Below, piece after piece: positions 45,140 to 53,792 of a stretch of 64,000 nt of DNA. The notes below the pieces were generated by a model. That model was not told the DNA's origin. It did no database searches and saw only the letters and a program-made list of their open reading frames with translations. Position 1 is the stretch's first letter. Every line of letters begins with the position of its first letter. This stretch comes from Chryseobacterium sp. G0201 (GTDB lineage Bacteria > Bacteroidota > Bacteroidia > Flavobacteriales > Weeksellaceae): positions 248,001 through 312,000 of the forward strand of contig NZ_CP033917.1 in NCBI RefSeq assembly GCF_003815655.1. Direction: 5' to 3'. Made by a program: the position numbers and the translations under genes.

Positions 45140-47071
45140 TTAGAAAAGTTTTGATTTTTCGGCACTGTTGAATTCTACAATTTTTCCACTCTGCATGGTC
45201 ATATTTTCTTTTTCGCTGAACATTGCAATCTCTCCTGCAATTTCATTGGAAGTTTCAGATTGTCTTCTGAATTCCTTTTCTACCATCTCCGTTCTTGTAT
45301 CCGAAGATTCTTTGATGTCGCCTGTTGCCGTGATCATAATATCTGTTCCGGCAGTGGCAACAATATTTTCATTGGCTGAACTTGTAATGCTTTCTCCTGC
45401 ATCAATTGAAATTTCTTTTCCTGCAGTGATGCTGATATTTTCCCCAGCTTTTAAGGTGAAATTTTTAGGTGCGTTAACAGAAATATTGCCTTTACCATCC
45501 ATAAAGAAATAATTTCCGCTTGGATCGATGATATTTACACTTCCCTCTTCGTCATTCATTAAAATTCTGATTCCGCTTCTGGTTTGAATTGATTTTAAAT
45601 GATTGTTAACTCCGCCACCTAATCCAACCGCTCCATGAAACATTCCGCCCATTACGAAAGGTCTGTCGGGATGATTGTGAACAAAATTCACCATCACCTG
45701 ATCTCCAACTTCCGGAATAGCAACATATCCTCTGTTTTGAGTGATTTCGTCTGTTCCACCTGCGTCAGGGCTCATCATTCTGATAAAATGAGTGGTTTCG
45801 CTCGTCTGCCAGTCAAATCTCACCTGAATTCTACCCTGTCCTTCCGGATCAGCATTTGAAATTACGGTTGCAATTTGCGGTTCAGCTTTGGGAGCCGTAA
45901 ATTCTGGCTTAGGTAAAAATCCTGTATCAGAAGAGATTCCTTTAAAACTTCCTTTATAATGTCCTAAAGTATCAATTTCATGTTCAGCTTCCGTGACCAT
46001 AATTTTAGTGAAATAAGAGCTTTCATTAGTATCAACTTTTCTCATCTGAACATCAACCACACAACCCGGATGTAAAAACGGAACCGTGGTAGATCCTGAT
46101 AAATTAAAAACATTCACCGCTTCACTTCCTGCCGTACTTTTCTGAGAATATTCCACATCAAGATGTGTCGTTGCTTTCACAGGCGCCACACGTAAAGAAG
46201 GTGTTTTAAAGATCTTATCGTTGTGTTCGTAAGCCGTTTTTGCCAAATCTCCTACATGCTGAATCGGTGTTGCTCCTGAAGTCAGTTTTTCATGCTTATT
46301 GCTGTTATAGCCGTAAAATTGAGGCTTGGTATGCACCGCTTTCAATTCAACTTTAATATCATTGGCGCTGCTTCCGTAGACAATTTTGATAGGTTTGTTC
46401 TGAGGAGGAAGTTTTCCAAAATGTAAAACCTCACCGTCATAATAAAATTGTTCGCCATATGCTTCCGCCATTCTCGCCAAATAATTGTAATGCGTTTCGT
46501 CGTATTGACTGCTGTAGATAATTTGAGAATAATCATTGGTATCAATTCTGATATCAAAACGACTTTTATCGATTCCCTGTTTGATTACTTCTTCAGCAAT
46601 GATACCCATATTTACAGGTTTATCACCTCCAAAACTTTGAATATGAGGAGCTCCATCCAATAAAACTGTAGGGCTGTAACCTGATAAAACAATATTACCC
46701 AGACTCATCTTTTCCTGACTGAATCCTACTCCGGTAATTACTCCCACGAATGTTCTTTCTGGGCTTTTATCAATGTCTTTATAAGAAATAACGGCTGTTA
46801 AACGTTTTCCTAAAAATTTATTGGCTTCTTCTAAAGTATGTGTCTGGCGGTCTCCCAAAGTATCGTGAGCCAACGTAAGTGTAAACTCATGATGACGCTG
46901 AGCACTTTGCTTTAAATTAAAATGCTTGTAATACTTTATCACTTTACCCTCGATTACTAAAGATAATTTGACCAAACGGTTGATCCCCGTGTGATGATTT
47001 TCAGAGACTCCATCTGCATTTTGGGAAGGACGAAACGAATTGCCTCGCGCCTGTTCAGGTGTGGTAGACAT
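45140..47071 (-). CDS. vgrG: T6SS spike protein VgrG (TssI)
   Basis: This is a 643-residue spike protein. Residues about 25-390 are the gp27-like base. Residues about 395-480 hold the gp5-type OB-fold (PEGQGRIQVRFDWQ, GYVAIPEVGDQVMVNF, PDRPFVMGGMFHG). Residues about 530-640 form the repetitive needle (FTLKAGENISITAGKEISIDAGES and similar). The C-terminus ends without an effector domain, so effectors must be separate proteins, which the downstream genes supply. It heads the long minus-strand run, separated from hcp by 163 bases that hold the hcp terminator. Confidence 0.95.
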   Translation of the reverse strand: MSTTPEQARGNSFRPSQNADGVSENHHTGINRLVKLSLVIEGKVIKYYKHFNLKQSAQRHHEFTLTLAHDTLGDRQTHTLEEANKFLGKRLTAVISYKDIDKSPERTFVGVITGVGFSQEKMSLGNIVLSGYSPTVLLDGAPHIQSFGGDKPVNMGIIAEEVIKQGIDKSRFDIRIDTNDYSQIIYSSQYDETHYNYLARMAEAYGEQFYYDGEVLHFGKLPPQNKPIKIVYGSSANDIKVELKAVHTKPQFYGYNSNKHEKLTSGATPIQHVGDLAKTAYEHNDKIFKTPSLRVAPVKATTHLDVEYSQKSTAGSEAVNVFNLSGSTTVPFLHPGCVVDVQMRKVDTNESSYFTKIMVTEAEHEIDTLGHYKGSFKGISSDTGFLPKPEFTAPKAEPQIATVISNADPEGQGRIQVRFDWQTSETTHFIRMMSPDAGGTDEITQNRGYVAIPEVGDQVMVNFVHNHPDRPFVMGGMFHGAVGLGGGVNNHLKSIQTRSGIRILMNDEEGSVNIIDPSGNYFFMDGKGNISVNAPKNFTLKAGENISITAGKEISIDAGESITSSANENIVATAGTDIMITATGDIKESSDTRTEMVEKEFRRQSETSNEIAGEIAMFSEKENMTMQSGKIVEFNSAEKSKLF

Positions 47072-47183
47072 ATTTTGTGATTGTGATGTTTATAAATTTA
47101 TAAAAATTATTCAAACAAAGAAAATTTATAAAGAACAAATTATGTTTTTACTTTATAAAATAAACTTCTACTACAGGTAAAAA

Positions 47184-47207
47184 AAGACCGTCTTGAGGGA
47201 CAGTCTT
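47184..47207 (-). terminator. Terminator after hcp
   Basis: The stem AAGAC-GTC / GAC-GTCTT has one mismatch and lies 28 bases past the hcp stop. It would make hcp largely monocistronic and keep its transcript level independent of vgrG. Confidence 0.65.
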
Positions 47208-47234
47208 CTATAAGTGTTGCTTACTCCTTGAGAC

Positions 47235-47639
47235 CTAGCTAGATGGCCAAAGTCCTTCGTAAGCAGAATTTCCGTAATTGATTTTTTCTGCGCTTATCAC
47301 GAAACTGATCAGCATACTGTTTTCGTCTACAGCATCAAAGTCTACTTCATGCTGGATAACGTAACCGTTTTCCCAGTTTAAAGTGATCAAAGTACCTTCT
47401 TCATGAGATTTGTTGAAAGTAACTTCTCCGCTTGTCGGCTTGTATTTACCGTTCAGTAAGCTTTCCAGAATGTCTGATTTTTCTGTAGCTTCGATCGTTA
47501 ACTTGATAATTGCGTTAGATGGGTCTGATGCTACGCGTCCTGAAACGTCTGTAGATCTTGCGACACTATAATTAAGTCTTAATAGTTTTTGACCCTCGCT
47601 TCCGTTGAATTTTAAGATTCCTCTTGAATTTGCTGCCAT
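47235..47639 (-). CDS. tssD: T6SS tube protein Hcp (TssD), Bacteroidetes type
   Basis: This 134-residue protein is of the TssD family that builds the inner tube of Bacteroidetes T6SS. It starts MAANSRGILKFNGSEGQKLL and contains VARSTDVSGRVASDPSNAII and the central LNWENGYVIQHEVDFDAVDE, a block I recognise from flavobacterial TssD. It has no signal peptide. A TAnnTTTG box lies about 55 bases upstream, and a terminator follows, so it is probably strongly and separately expressed. Confidence 0.93.
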   Translation of the reverse strand: MAANSRGILKFNGSEGQKLLRLNYSVARSTDVSGRVASDPSNAIIKLTIEATEKSDILESLLNGKYKPTSGEVTFNKSHEEGTLITLNWENGYVIQHEVDFDAVDENSMLISFVISAEKINYGNSAYEGLWPSS

Positions 47640-47691
47640 ATCTGTAAATTTTAATCAATAAAGATTTTATGATTTTTTATTTTTGGTATAA

Positions 47692-47699
47692 CAAAGATA
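47692..47699 (-). promoter_or_regulatory. Putative -7 promoter element of hcp
   Basis: The minus strand reads TATCTTTG, matching TAnnTTTG, 53-60 bases upstream of the hcp ATG. I do not see a clear -33 TTTG, so confidence is moderate. Confidence 0.45.
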
Positions 47700-47846
47700 T
47701 ATTTCAGATTTTAATTCAGAAAGCTTTTACCGTGTAGATTCATATTTTGTAGTAATTCTACGATTATTTTTCGCTTTTATATGAATTAAGATTAAAAACT
47801 TACAAATCAATCAAGACAACGTTAACTTAAAAATTTTCCAAAAAAA

Positions 47847-47866
47847 AGACCGCAAATATGCAGTCT
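47847..47866 (-). terminator. Weak terminator after the CCC-motif gene
   Basis: The imperfect stem AGAC-GC / GC-GTCT with flanking A- and T-runs lies 22 bases past the stop at 47889. Confidence 0.5.
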
Positions 47867-47888
47867 CTTTTTTATGTTTTAAATTTAA

Positions 47889-48221
47889 TTATTGCCCCGT
47901 TAATTCTTTTATTCTCTCCTGCATCAGTTGAGGATCTTTCATAGCATCCCAACCTAGTGTAGAGATCACCACGATCAAATAAGCGATGTATAAAACACTT
48001 AATACAAGACCAATGATACATAATATTCTACCTGTATTCAAATTGCTGTAATCCGAATAAAGATCAGGATTTTGCTTGTACAATTCATTATCTTTTTTGT
48101 AAAGATACAATCCGATAATACCTGTGATAATACCTACTACTCCGTAGCAACAACATCCGATAATAGATACGATTCCTAATACGAGCACAGCCGTAGCGTT
48201 GGGTAATTTTTGTTGATTCAT
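47889..48221 (-). CDS. CCC-motif membrane protein (DUF4190-like)
   Basis: This 110-residue protein has two membrane helices, about 12-38 and 68-92. The first contains the name-giving GCCCYGVVGIITGIIGLYLY motif. The short Tyr-rich loop between the helices (YKQNPDLYSDYSNLN) is cytoplasmic or periplasmic. This family is frequent in Bacteroidetes next to DUF2752 genes, as here, with 18 bases between them. The function is unknown. The gene is probably not part of the T6SS island. Confidence 0.82.
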   Translation of the reverse strand: MNQQKLPNATAVLVLGIVSIIGCCCYGVVGIITGIIGLYLYKKDNELYKQNPDLYSDYSNLNTGRILCIIGLVLSVLYIAYLIVVISTLGWDAMKDPQLMQERIKELTGQ

Positions 48222-48239
48222 AGTTATAATTTTAATGTT

Positions 48240-48533
48240 TTAGTGCAAATTAAGATAAAAATGTTTGTAAAAGTAAGCAATTACCATTATAATTGAATTA
48301 ATAATCGCCATTATAATTAAAACATTTCCGTAACTTCTTTTTTTATCAATAAAACTTATTCCTACAGTAAATAAAAATATCAAAAGCGTATAAACAGCCG
48401 GAAACATATGAAAAGCATCAGAGAATCTTCCTTCAAAAACCATAACAATAGCTCTTTGAGCACCGCAGCCAAAACATTCTATTCCTAAGAACTTTTTACT
48501 TGGGCACGGCAACATGAAATCCTCTATTTTCAT
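48240..48533 (-). CDS. DUF2752 membrane protein
   Basis: This is a 97-residue protein of the DUF2752 family: CPSKKFLGIECFGCGAQRAI with conserved Cys residues, then a segment FHMFPAVYTLLIFLFTVG, and two or three membrane helices. The Cys pairs could bind a metal or form disulfides. It is co-transcribed with the CCC-motif gene. No biochemical role is known to me. Confidence 0.85.
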   Translation of the reverse strand: MKIEDFMLPCPSKKFLGIECFGCGAQRAIVMVFEGRFSDAFHMFPAVYTLLIFLFTVGISFIDKKRSYGNVLIIMAIINSIIMVIAYFYKHFYLNLH

Positions 48534-48558
48534 CTTTTTAAAAATTAATTGTATAAAA

Positions 48559-49611
48559 TTAAGAAGAAATTTTAGCTCTTAAATATTGATGAGGAAAGAA
48601 ACATTCTTCATTCATTTCAAATGAACCCTGAACAGCAATGTATGGATTTCTTAAGATCTCTCTGGCAATAAAAATTAAATCTGCATCGCCTTTTTGAAGA
48701 ATTTCTTCCGCATGTGATACTTTTTTAATTAAGCCAACGGCACCGGTTTTTACTTCCGCCTCGTTTTTGACCTGAGAAGAAAGAGGAACTTGGTATCCGT
48801 CAAAAAGAGGAATCTTTACTCCATGAATATTTCCGCCGCTTGAAACGTCTACCAAATCGACTGAATGATTTTTTAATACTTTCGCTAATTCTACACTGCT
48901 TTCAATATCCCAGCCATTTTCAGCGTATTCTGTACCTGAAATCCTTACAAACAGCGCTACATTTTCGTTTAATTCTTCATTTACGGCATCTACAATTTCC
49001 AATAAAAACCTAATTCTGTTCTCAAAGCTTCCGCCATATTCATCGGTTCTGATGTTGGAAAGCGGAGATAAAAACTGATGAACCAAATATCCATGTGCTC
49101 CGTGAATTTCAATCACATCAAAACCTGCTTTTACAGCTCTTCTTACAGCCTCTTTAAAGTTTTGAACCTGTTCTTTAATCTCTTCTACTGTTAAAACATG
49201 CGGAATTCTTTCTGTGGGATGATAAGGAATCGGGCTTGGCGCAACAGTTTCCCAACCTTCTTCAACAGGGATTTGCAGATTGTTCCAAGTTGAACCTTTT
49301 CTTCCTGCATGAGCAATTTGTATTCCTATTTTGCTGTCTGAATTTTTATGTACAAACTCAACAATTTTCTGTAGTTTCTCGGCCTGTTCGTCATTCCAGA
49401 TACCCATGCAATGGTTGGTGATCCTTCCGCGGGGTTCAACTCCGGTTGCTTCTACCATAATTAATCCTGTTCCGCCCTGCGACCTGCTTCCGTAATGTAC
49501 ATAATGAAAATCATTAGCCATCCCGTTTTCACAAGAATACATACACATTGGAGACATTACCCAACGGTTCTTTAACTCAACATTTCTGAATTTTATAGGA
49601 GTGTATAACAT
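48559..49611 (-). CDS. Old yellow enzyme family NADH:flavin oxidoreductase (YqjM/NamA-like)
   Basis: This is a 350-residue FMN ene-reductase. The N-terminal SPMCMYSCENG contains the Cys typical of the YqjM-like (thermophilic-like) class. Other motifs are VEATGVEPRGRI, IQIAHAGRKGS with the substrate-binding His, HGAHGYLVHQFLSPLSN, and DEYGGSFENRIRFL. FIAREILRNPY is near the C-terminus. It reduces activated C=C bonds with NAD(P)H, but the physiological substrate is unknown. It lies 25 bases upstream of DUF2752 and may be co-transcribed. Confidence 0.93.
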   Translation of the reverse strand: MLYTPIKFRNVELKNRWVMSPMCMYSCENGMANDFHYVHYGSRSQGGTGLIMVEATGVEPRGRITNHCMGIWNDEQAEKLQKIVEFVHKNSDSKIGIQIAHAGRKGSTWNNLQIPVEEGWETVAPSPIPYHPTERIPHVLTVEEIKEQVQNFKEAVRRAVKAGFDVIEIHGAHGYLVHQFLSPLSNIRTDEYGGSFENRIRFLLEIVDAVNEELNENVALFVRISGTEYAENGWDIESSVELAKVLKNHSVDLVDVSSGGNIHGVKIPLFDGYQVPLSSQVKNEAEVKTGAVGLIKKVSHAEEILQKGDADLIFIAREILRNPYIAVQGSFEMNEECFFPHQYLRAKISS

Positions 49612-49715
49612 GTTTGATGTTTTGAATTTTAATTAAAAATTTTGAAGGATAAAATAATATTGTCCACCTGATGAAAAAGAGCTAATTTTATCCCCCTTTT
49701 TTAGGTCCACAATAT

Positions 49716-50198
49716 ATGAAAAAAGACATACAGATAGGTTACGAATATTTTAAAAATAACAGTGAACTTAGCGATATAGAAAATACGTTGTTCGCAAGAG
49801 CAAAACAAGCCAGAGAAAATGCTTACGCCCCTTATTCCAACTTTTTGGTAGGCTGTTCGGTTTTATTGGAAAATGGAGAAATATTCTCCGGAAATAATCA
49901 GGAAAATGCAGCTTTTCCGTCCGGTCTTTGTGCCGAAAGAACGACTTTATTCTGGGTAGCAGCCAATTTTCCGAATGAAAAGATCAAAAAGATCTTTATT
50001 GTTGGCGGACCGAGAGAATTTCACGAGAAAAATCCGCCAATTCCGCCTTGTGGAGCTTGCAGACAAAGCTTAATTGAATATGAAACCAAGCAGAATGAAA
50101 ATATTGATCTTTATTTTTCGAGCATGAATGATGTGGTCGTGAAAGTGAATTCTATTAAAGATTTGTTGCCGTTTTATTTTGATGCTACGTTTTTGTAG
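49716..50198 (+). CDS. cdd: Cytidine deaminase
   Basis: This is a 160-residue zinc enzyme of pyrimidine salvage that turns cytidine and deoxycytidine into uridine and deoxyuridine. The zinc ligands and catalytic Glu are in SGLCAERTTLFW (CAE type of the tetrameric class) and PPCGACRQSLIEY. The size is slightly above the usual 130-140 because of an N-terminal extension of about 25 residues. It is transcribed divergently from the OYE gene, with no obvious operon partner. Confidence 0.94.
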   Translation: MKKDIQIGYEYFKNNSELSDIENTLFARAKQARENAYAPYSNFLVGCSVLLENGEIFSGNNQENAAFPSGLCAERTTLFWVAANFPNEKIKKIFIVGGPREFHEKNPPIPPCGACRQSLIEYETKQNENIDLYFSSMNDVVVKVNSIKDLLPFYFDATFL

Positions 50199-50296
50199 AA
50201 CTATTTTTGTTTTAAACACAAAGATCACAAAGGTTTTCTTTAAAATTATTGAGAATATTTTCGTTGGCAAAGGCGTTTCATTCAGTAAAGTTTATT

Positions 50297-50381
50297 GTCA
50301 TTGCGAGGAGCAAAGCGACGAAGCAATCTTTTTTATCACTAATTTTTTTATGAGATTGCTTCACATTCGGTTCGCAATGAC
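50297..50381. repeat. Interspersed palindromic repeat (CATTGCGAGGAGC family), paired arms
   Basis: The arms 50297-50329 and 50351-50381 are inverted relative to each other. The right arm is diverged in its centre (CACATTCGG). The loop is only about 20 bases, shorter than in the copy at 15129. Confidence 0.8.
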
Positions 50382-50405
50382 GGGAACAATTGAAAAGGCG
50401 ATAAA

Positions 50406-50479
50406 TACCCTAGCCCCGATTGCAGTGAAAATCCTTTTTTGAAAAAAAAGATTGTAACGGAAAGCGGGAAATAGCTCCT
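50406..50479. repeat. Interspersed repeat (CTAGCCCCGAT...GCGGGAAATAG family), copy 2
   Basis: The left end is CCCTAGCCCCGATTGCAGTG and the right end is GTAACGGAAAGCGGGAAATA. The outer ends pair as CTA..CCCG with CGGG..TAG, and an inner ATCCTTTTTT / AAAAAAAAGAT pair adds a second stem. Confidence 0.8.
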
Positions 50480-50561
50480 GAAAAATAGGTAATGAGTAAT
50501 TGGTAATAGGCAATTTTGAATAATAGCTATCGTGAGATTTTTTGATTTAAGGCTTTCTCGA

Positions 50562-50593
50562 TTTTGCATTTCAATTTAATAAATTTACCTTTG
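50562..50593 (+). promoter_or_regulatory. Promoter of the cobalamin-uptake operon
   Basis: TTTG at 50562-50565 and TACCTTTG at 50586-50593 match both halves of the Bacteroidetes promoter, with 20 bases between. The predicted start of transcription, near 50600, coincides with the first stem of the riboswitch. Confidence 0.75.
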
Positions 50594-50597
50594 CAAA

Positions 50598-50750
50598 AAT
50601 TTTGGTTTCCAATGTATTGGAATGAAAAGGGAATTGGGTGAGAACCCCAAACTGTCCCCGCAACTGTAAATCGCAACCAAAATTTCTACGAAAAACCACT
50701 GTGCAAACGGGAAGGTGTAGAAAGCGAAAGTCAGGAGACCTGCCAAAATT
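50598..50750 (+). promoter_or_regulatory. Cobalamin riboswitch
   Basis: The region has the landmarks of an adenosyl/aqua-cobalamin aptamer: GGGAATTGGGTGAGAACCCC, then AACTGTCCCCGCAACTGTAA, and further on GAAAGTCAGGAGACCTGCC. The outer stem P1 is AATTTTGG at 50598-50605 pairing with CCAAAATT at 50743-50750. It ends 44 bases before the start codon of the receptor gene. A possible ribosome binding site (GGAGGA, 50775-50780) lies between, so control of translation initiation is likely. No separate terminator hairpin is obvious. Confidence 0.95.
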
Positions 50751-50794
50751 ATAATAAAAAAATAGATTGCTTTCGGAGGAAAAGTAAAATAGTA

Positions 50795-52624
50795 ATGGAT
50801 ATAAAAAGATCTTTAGTACTGCTTTTTTCGTCTTATGGTTGTTTTCTTTTCGCACAGGAGAAAACCATAGATACCGTTTATGTTTTTGATAACCAAATGA
50901 GTAAGGTTAAACTTTTTCATAACGTTACCACCATTACTCCTCAGGATGCTGAGAAAAACTCAACCAATCTTTCTGAACTTTTACGTTTTCAATCTGCCGT
51001 TTATATTAAAGAAAATGGTCGTGGAGCAGTTTCTTCGCCATCTTTCAGAGGGACAACAGCATCGCAAACCGCTTTTGTATGGAACGGAATTAATATTAAC
51101 TCTAACTTTTTGGGTCAGGGTGACGTTAATAATATTCCTTTTGGGGGATTTGATCAGCTTATTGTAAAATCTGGCGGAGGAAGTGTAAGTTATGGCAGCG
51201 GCGCGATCGGTGGAAGCATTCATTTAAATAATAATCTGGATTTTAACAGAGGCGCTCATGCTTCGTTATTTTCTGAAGCGGCATCTTTCGGCACCTACAA
51301 TAATTTGCTTAAGGCTTCTTACAGCAACGAGAAATTCAGTTTCAAGGCCTCCGGTCATTATTCGATAAGTGAAAATGATTACGAAGTTGAAGAGTCACGT
51401 GATTATATCAACAGAAACGGAAAATACAACAATACCAATTTAAATTTTTCGGCAGCTTATAAAATAGCACCTCATCATCAGATCTCATGGATCTCTGAAT
51501 TTTTTAATGGAAATCAGCATTATCCTGTTTTCTTTGAAAGTCAGACTCCTACAAAATATGGAACTCAAAATGTAAGAAGTTTAATCTCGTGGGATTGGAA
51601 TAAAACTAAGTTCAGCAATTCATTTAAAGCAGCTTATACGGAAGAAAATTTCCAATATTTTGGGAATATCGACGGACCAAAAACAAGTGGTGGAACAGGA
51701 AAAAATTATATTTTGAAAAATGATTTTAATTATTTTATTGTTCCAAAATTAAATTTCAACTTAATTACAGAATTTCAGGTTAATAAAGGAGAAGGTTATG
51801 CATCCGGAATCGATCATATAAGCAGAAATGTAGGTTCTGTAGCAGGATTATTGCGTTATTTCACGACGAAAGATCTTCGTTTTGAAGCCGGAGTTAAAAA
51901 AGATTTTGTTGAAGATATCAGTTCGCCACTCCAATTTTCGTTTTCAGGGAAGTGGAATGCTGTCGATTGGTATAATGTGGGAATCAGTGCTTCAAGGAAT
52001 TTCAGATTTCCAACATTTAATGATCTGTACTGGAGCCCGGGCGGAAATAAAGATTTGAAACCAGAGACATCTTATCAGATTGAATTGAGAAATCAGTTCA
52101 AAATTGCTGATGTACAGCTTTCGGTCACTCCATATTACATGAAGATTAAGGATATGATCCAATGGTTGCCTAGTCCGCTAGGATATTACTCCGCTTTCAA
52201 CACCAACAGAGTTGAATCTTATGGAATTGAATCCAGAATCGATTATGAAAAAAAATTCGGGAAGCATAATCTGAGAACGAATTTAGGCTATTCATACACC
52301 AAATCTACCAATCTTGACACGGATAAACAGCTGATGTACGTTCCTTTCCACAAGTTATTTGGAAACATTGATTATCAATATGATTTTATGAGATTGTATG
52401 TTCAGGGAATGTTCAACGGGCTAACCTATGCAGATACCGACGAAAAAAGAGAAGATGCTTTGGAACCTTATTTTGTAATGAATGCAGGTATTTCTGCAAC
52501 GATTCTTAAAAATTACACAGTAGGTTTTAAAGTGAATAATATTTTTAACCAAGTATATGCGACAACAGCATTTTATCCGATGCCTTTGAGAAATTATAGT
52601 GTGAATTTGAATATCAATTTTTAA
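50795..52624 (+). CDS. btuB: BtuB-type TonB-dependent cobalamin receptor
   Basis: This is a 609-residue outer membrane receptor with a signal peptide (ending FAQEKT), a TonB-box-like stretch (TIDTVYVFD) and a plug with SFRGTTASQTAFVWNGIN and SYGSGAIGGSIHLNN. A short 22-strand-type barrel ends in NLNINF. The length matches BtuB-like receptors and is much shorter than SusC proteins. The riboswitch directly upstream identifies cobalamin or a cobinamide-like corrinoid as the substrate. The following lipoprotein gene starts after 17 bases. Confidence 0.93.
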   Translation: MDIKRSLVLLFSSYGCFLFAQEKTIDTVYVFDNQMSKVKLFHNVTTITPQDAEKNSTNLSELLRFQSAVYIKENGRGAVSSPSFRGTTASQTAFVWNGININSNFLGQGDVNNIPFGGFDQLIVKSGGGSVSYGSGAIGGSIHLNNNLDFNRGAHASLFSEAASFGTYNNLLKASYSNEKFSFKASGHYSISENDYEVEESRDYINRNGKYNNTNLNFSAAYKIAPHHQISWISEFFNGNQHYPVFFESQTPTKYGTQNVRSLISWDWNKTKFSNSFKAAYTEENFQYFGNIDGPKTSGGTGKNYILKNDFNYFIVPKLNFNLITEFQVNKGEGYASGIDHISRNVGSVAGLLRYFTTKDLRFEAGVKKDFVEDISSPLQFSFSGKWNAVDWYNVGISASRNFRFPTFNDLYWSPGGNKDLKPETSYQIELRNQFKIADVQLSVTPYYMKIKDMIQWLPSPLGYYSAFNTNRVESYGIESRIDYEKKFGKHNLRTNLGYSYTKSTNLDTDKQLMYVPFHKLFGNIDYQYDFMRLYVQGMFNGLTYADTDEKREDALEPYFVMNAGISATILKNYTVGFKVNNIFNQVYATTAFYPMPLRNYSVNLNINF

Positions 52625-52641
52625 ATAAATAATTAAATATA

Positions 52642-53700
52642 ATGAATATCAGAAAAATTTTATCCCTTGCATTTGCTGCAACATTACTTTTCAATGTTTC
52701 TTGTAGCAGTGACAGCGACGATGTTGTTTTAGAAACTACCTTTGAAAACGGAATTCTTATCACCAACGAAGGCGGATTTACAACTCCGACAGCAGAGGTT
52801 TCTTTTGTTACCAATGACCTTTCTGCATTAGCTAACAAAATTTATTCAGGAAAAAATAATGAGGTTTTAGGGAATGTTTTACAGACAATAGGTTTTGACG
52901 GAAACAATGCTTATCTGGTTTCAAATGTACCTAATAAAATTGATATCGTTAACAGATATACCTTTAAAAAACAGGCTACTGTAACGACTAATCTTCAAAA
53001 TCCGAGATATATTGCGTTTTCCGGAAATCAGTATTACGTAACCAACAATAACTTTTTTGACGTAATGAAACTGAATGTTTACAACAAAGACAATTCTTTT
53101 GTAAAAAGTATCAGTTTCGCAAGATCTGCAGAAAAAGTAGTTGAAGCCAACGGAAATATTGTAGTGCAAACCGACGGTGTTACTTACGAATCTACTCCTC
53201 CTTACAGCGAATTGCCAACGGGATATACAATTACGATTGTAAAAGCTTCAACAAACGTTGTTGACAAAACCGTAACACTTCCAAGCAACGGAATAATCAG
53301 AGATCTTATCTCTTACAACGGAGATGCTTATGTGTTGGCTTCTGACAATACGAATTCTTACATTTATAAGATTAATTCAACTACAGGAGCATATACAACG
53401 ACAACGTTGACGGCAATTCCTCAAGCTCAGAAATTAAGAATTGATGCGAATAAGTTTTACTTTTTCAATTCCAGCAACAAAATATATTCTATGACTGTAG
53501 GTTCTACAACTGTTCCTACTACTCCTATTGTGACTACAACAGGAAATTTATACGGATTTAATGTAATTGACGGTAAAATCTTCGCTTCTGATGCAAGTTT
53601 CACTGCAGACAGTAAAGTGAATGTTTATAATGCAACTAATGGTTCTTTATTAAAAACTTTCACTACAGGAATCGGAACGAACGGTTTCTATAAAAACTAA
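52642..53700 (+). CDS. BtuG-like surface lipoprotein (DUF5074/YncE-like propeller)
   Basis: This 352-residue lipoprotein (LLFNVSC, Cys21) has SSDSDD after the Cys, which resembles a surface-export signal. The mature part shows repeated beta-propeller-like blades: GILITNEGGFTTPTAEV, NAYLVSNVPNKIDIVNRYTF, RYIAFSGNQYYVTN, IVVQTDGVTY and YVLASDNTNSYIYKINSTTG. In Bacteroides, the lipoprotein BtuG has a propeller fold, sits beside BtuB and binds cobalamin extremely tightly. The same order and riboswitch control here make this the likely counterpart. The assignment is by context and fold pattern. Confidence 0.82.
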   Translation: MNIRKILSLAFAATLLFNVSCSSDSDDVVLETTFENGILITNEGGFTTPTAEVSFVTNDLSALANKIYSGKNNEVLGNVLQTIGFDGNNAYLVSNVPNKIDIVNRYTFKKQATVTTNLQNPRYIAFSGNQYYVTNNNFFDVMKLNVYNKDNSFVKSISFARSAEKVVEANGNIVVQTDGVTYESTPPYSELPTGYTITIVKASTNVVDKTVTLPSNGIIRDLISYNGDAYVLASDNTNSYIYKINSTTGAYTTTTLTAIPQAQKLRIDANKFYFFNSSNKIYSMTVGSTTVPTTPIVTTTGNLYGFNVIDGKIFASDASFTADSKVNVYNATNGSLLKTFTTGIGTNGFYKN

Positions 53701-53758
53701 AATTTGCGCTTCGGCGTTTATTATAAATTTTTATTTTTTTTCATCATTTGTGTTTTAT

Positions 53759-53790
53759 ATCCGGGCATCTCTTCGAAAAGGTGCCCGGAT
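53759..53790. terminator. Bidirectional terminator
   Basis: The 12-base stem ATCCGGGCATCT / AGGTGCCCGGAT has one wobble pair and a T-run follows. It ends the cobalamin operon and touches the end of the minus-strand gene at 53793. Confidence 0.9.
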
Positions 53791-53792
53791 TT

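Larger units (their letters stand above)
50199..50561. other. Gene-free region with two repeat families
   Basis: About 360 bases between cdd and the cobalamin locus carry the paired CATTGCGAGGAGC arms (50297-50381) and copy 2 of the CTAGCCCCGAT family (50406-50479). Nothing coding is supported. Confidence 0.6.

Noticed and set aside
35701..47639. Complete T6SS locus
   Set aside because: No TssB, TssC, TssE, TssF, TssG, TssK or ClpV-like gene is present. Only tube, spike and cargo genes are.
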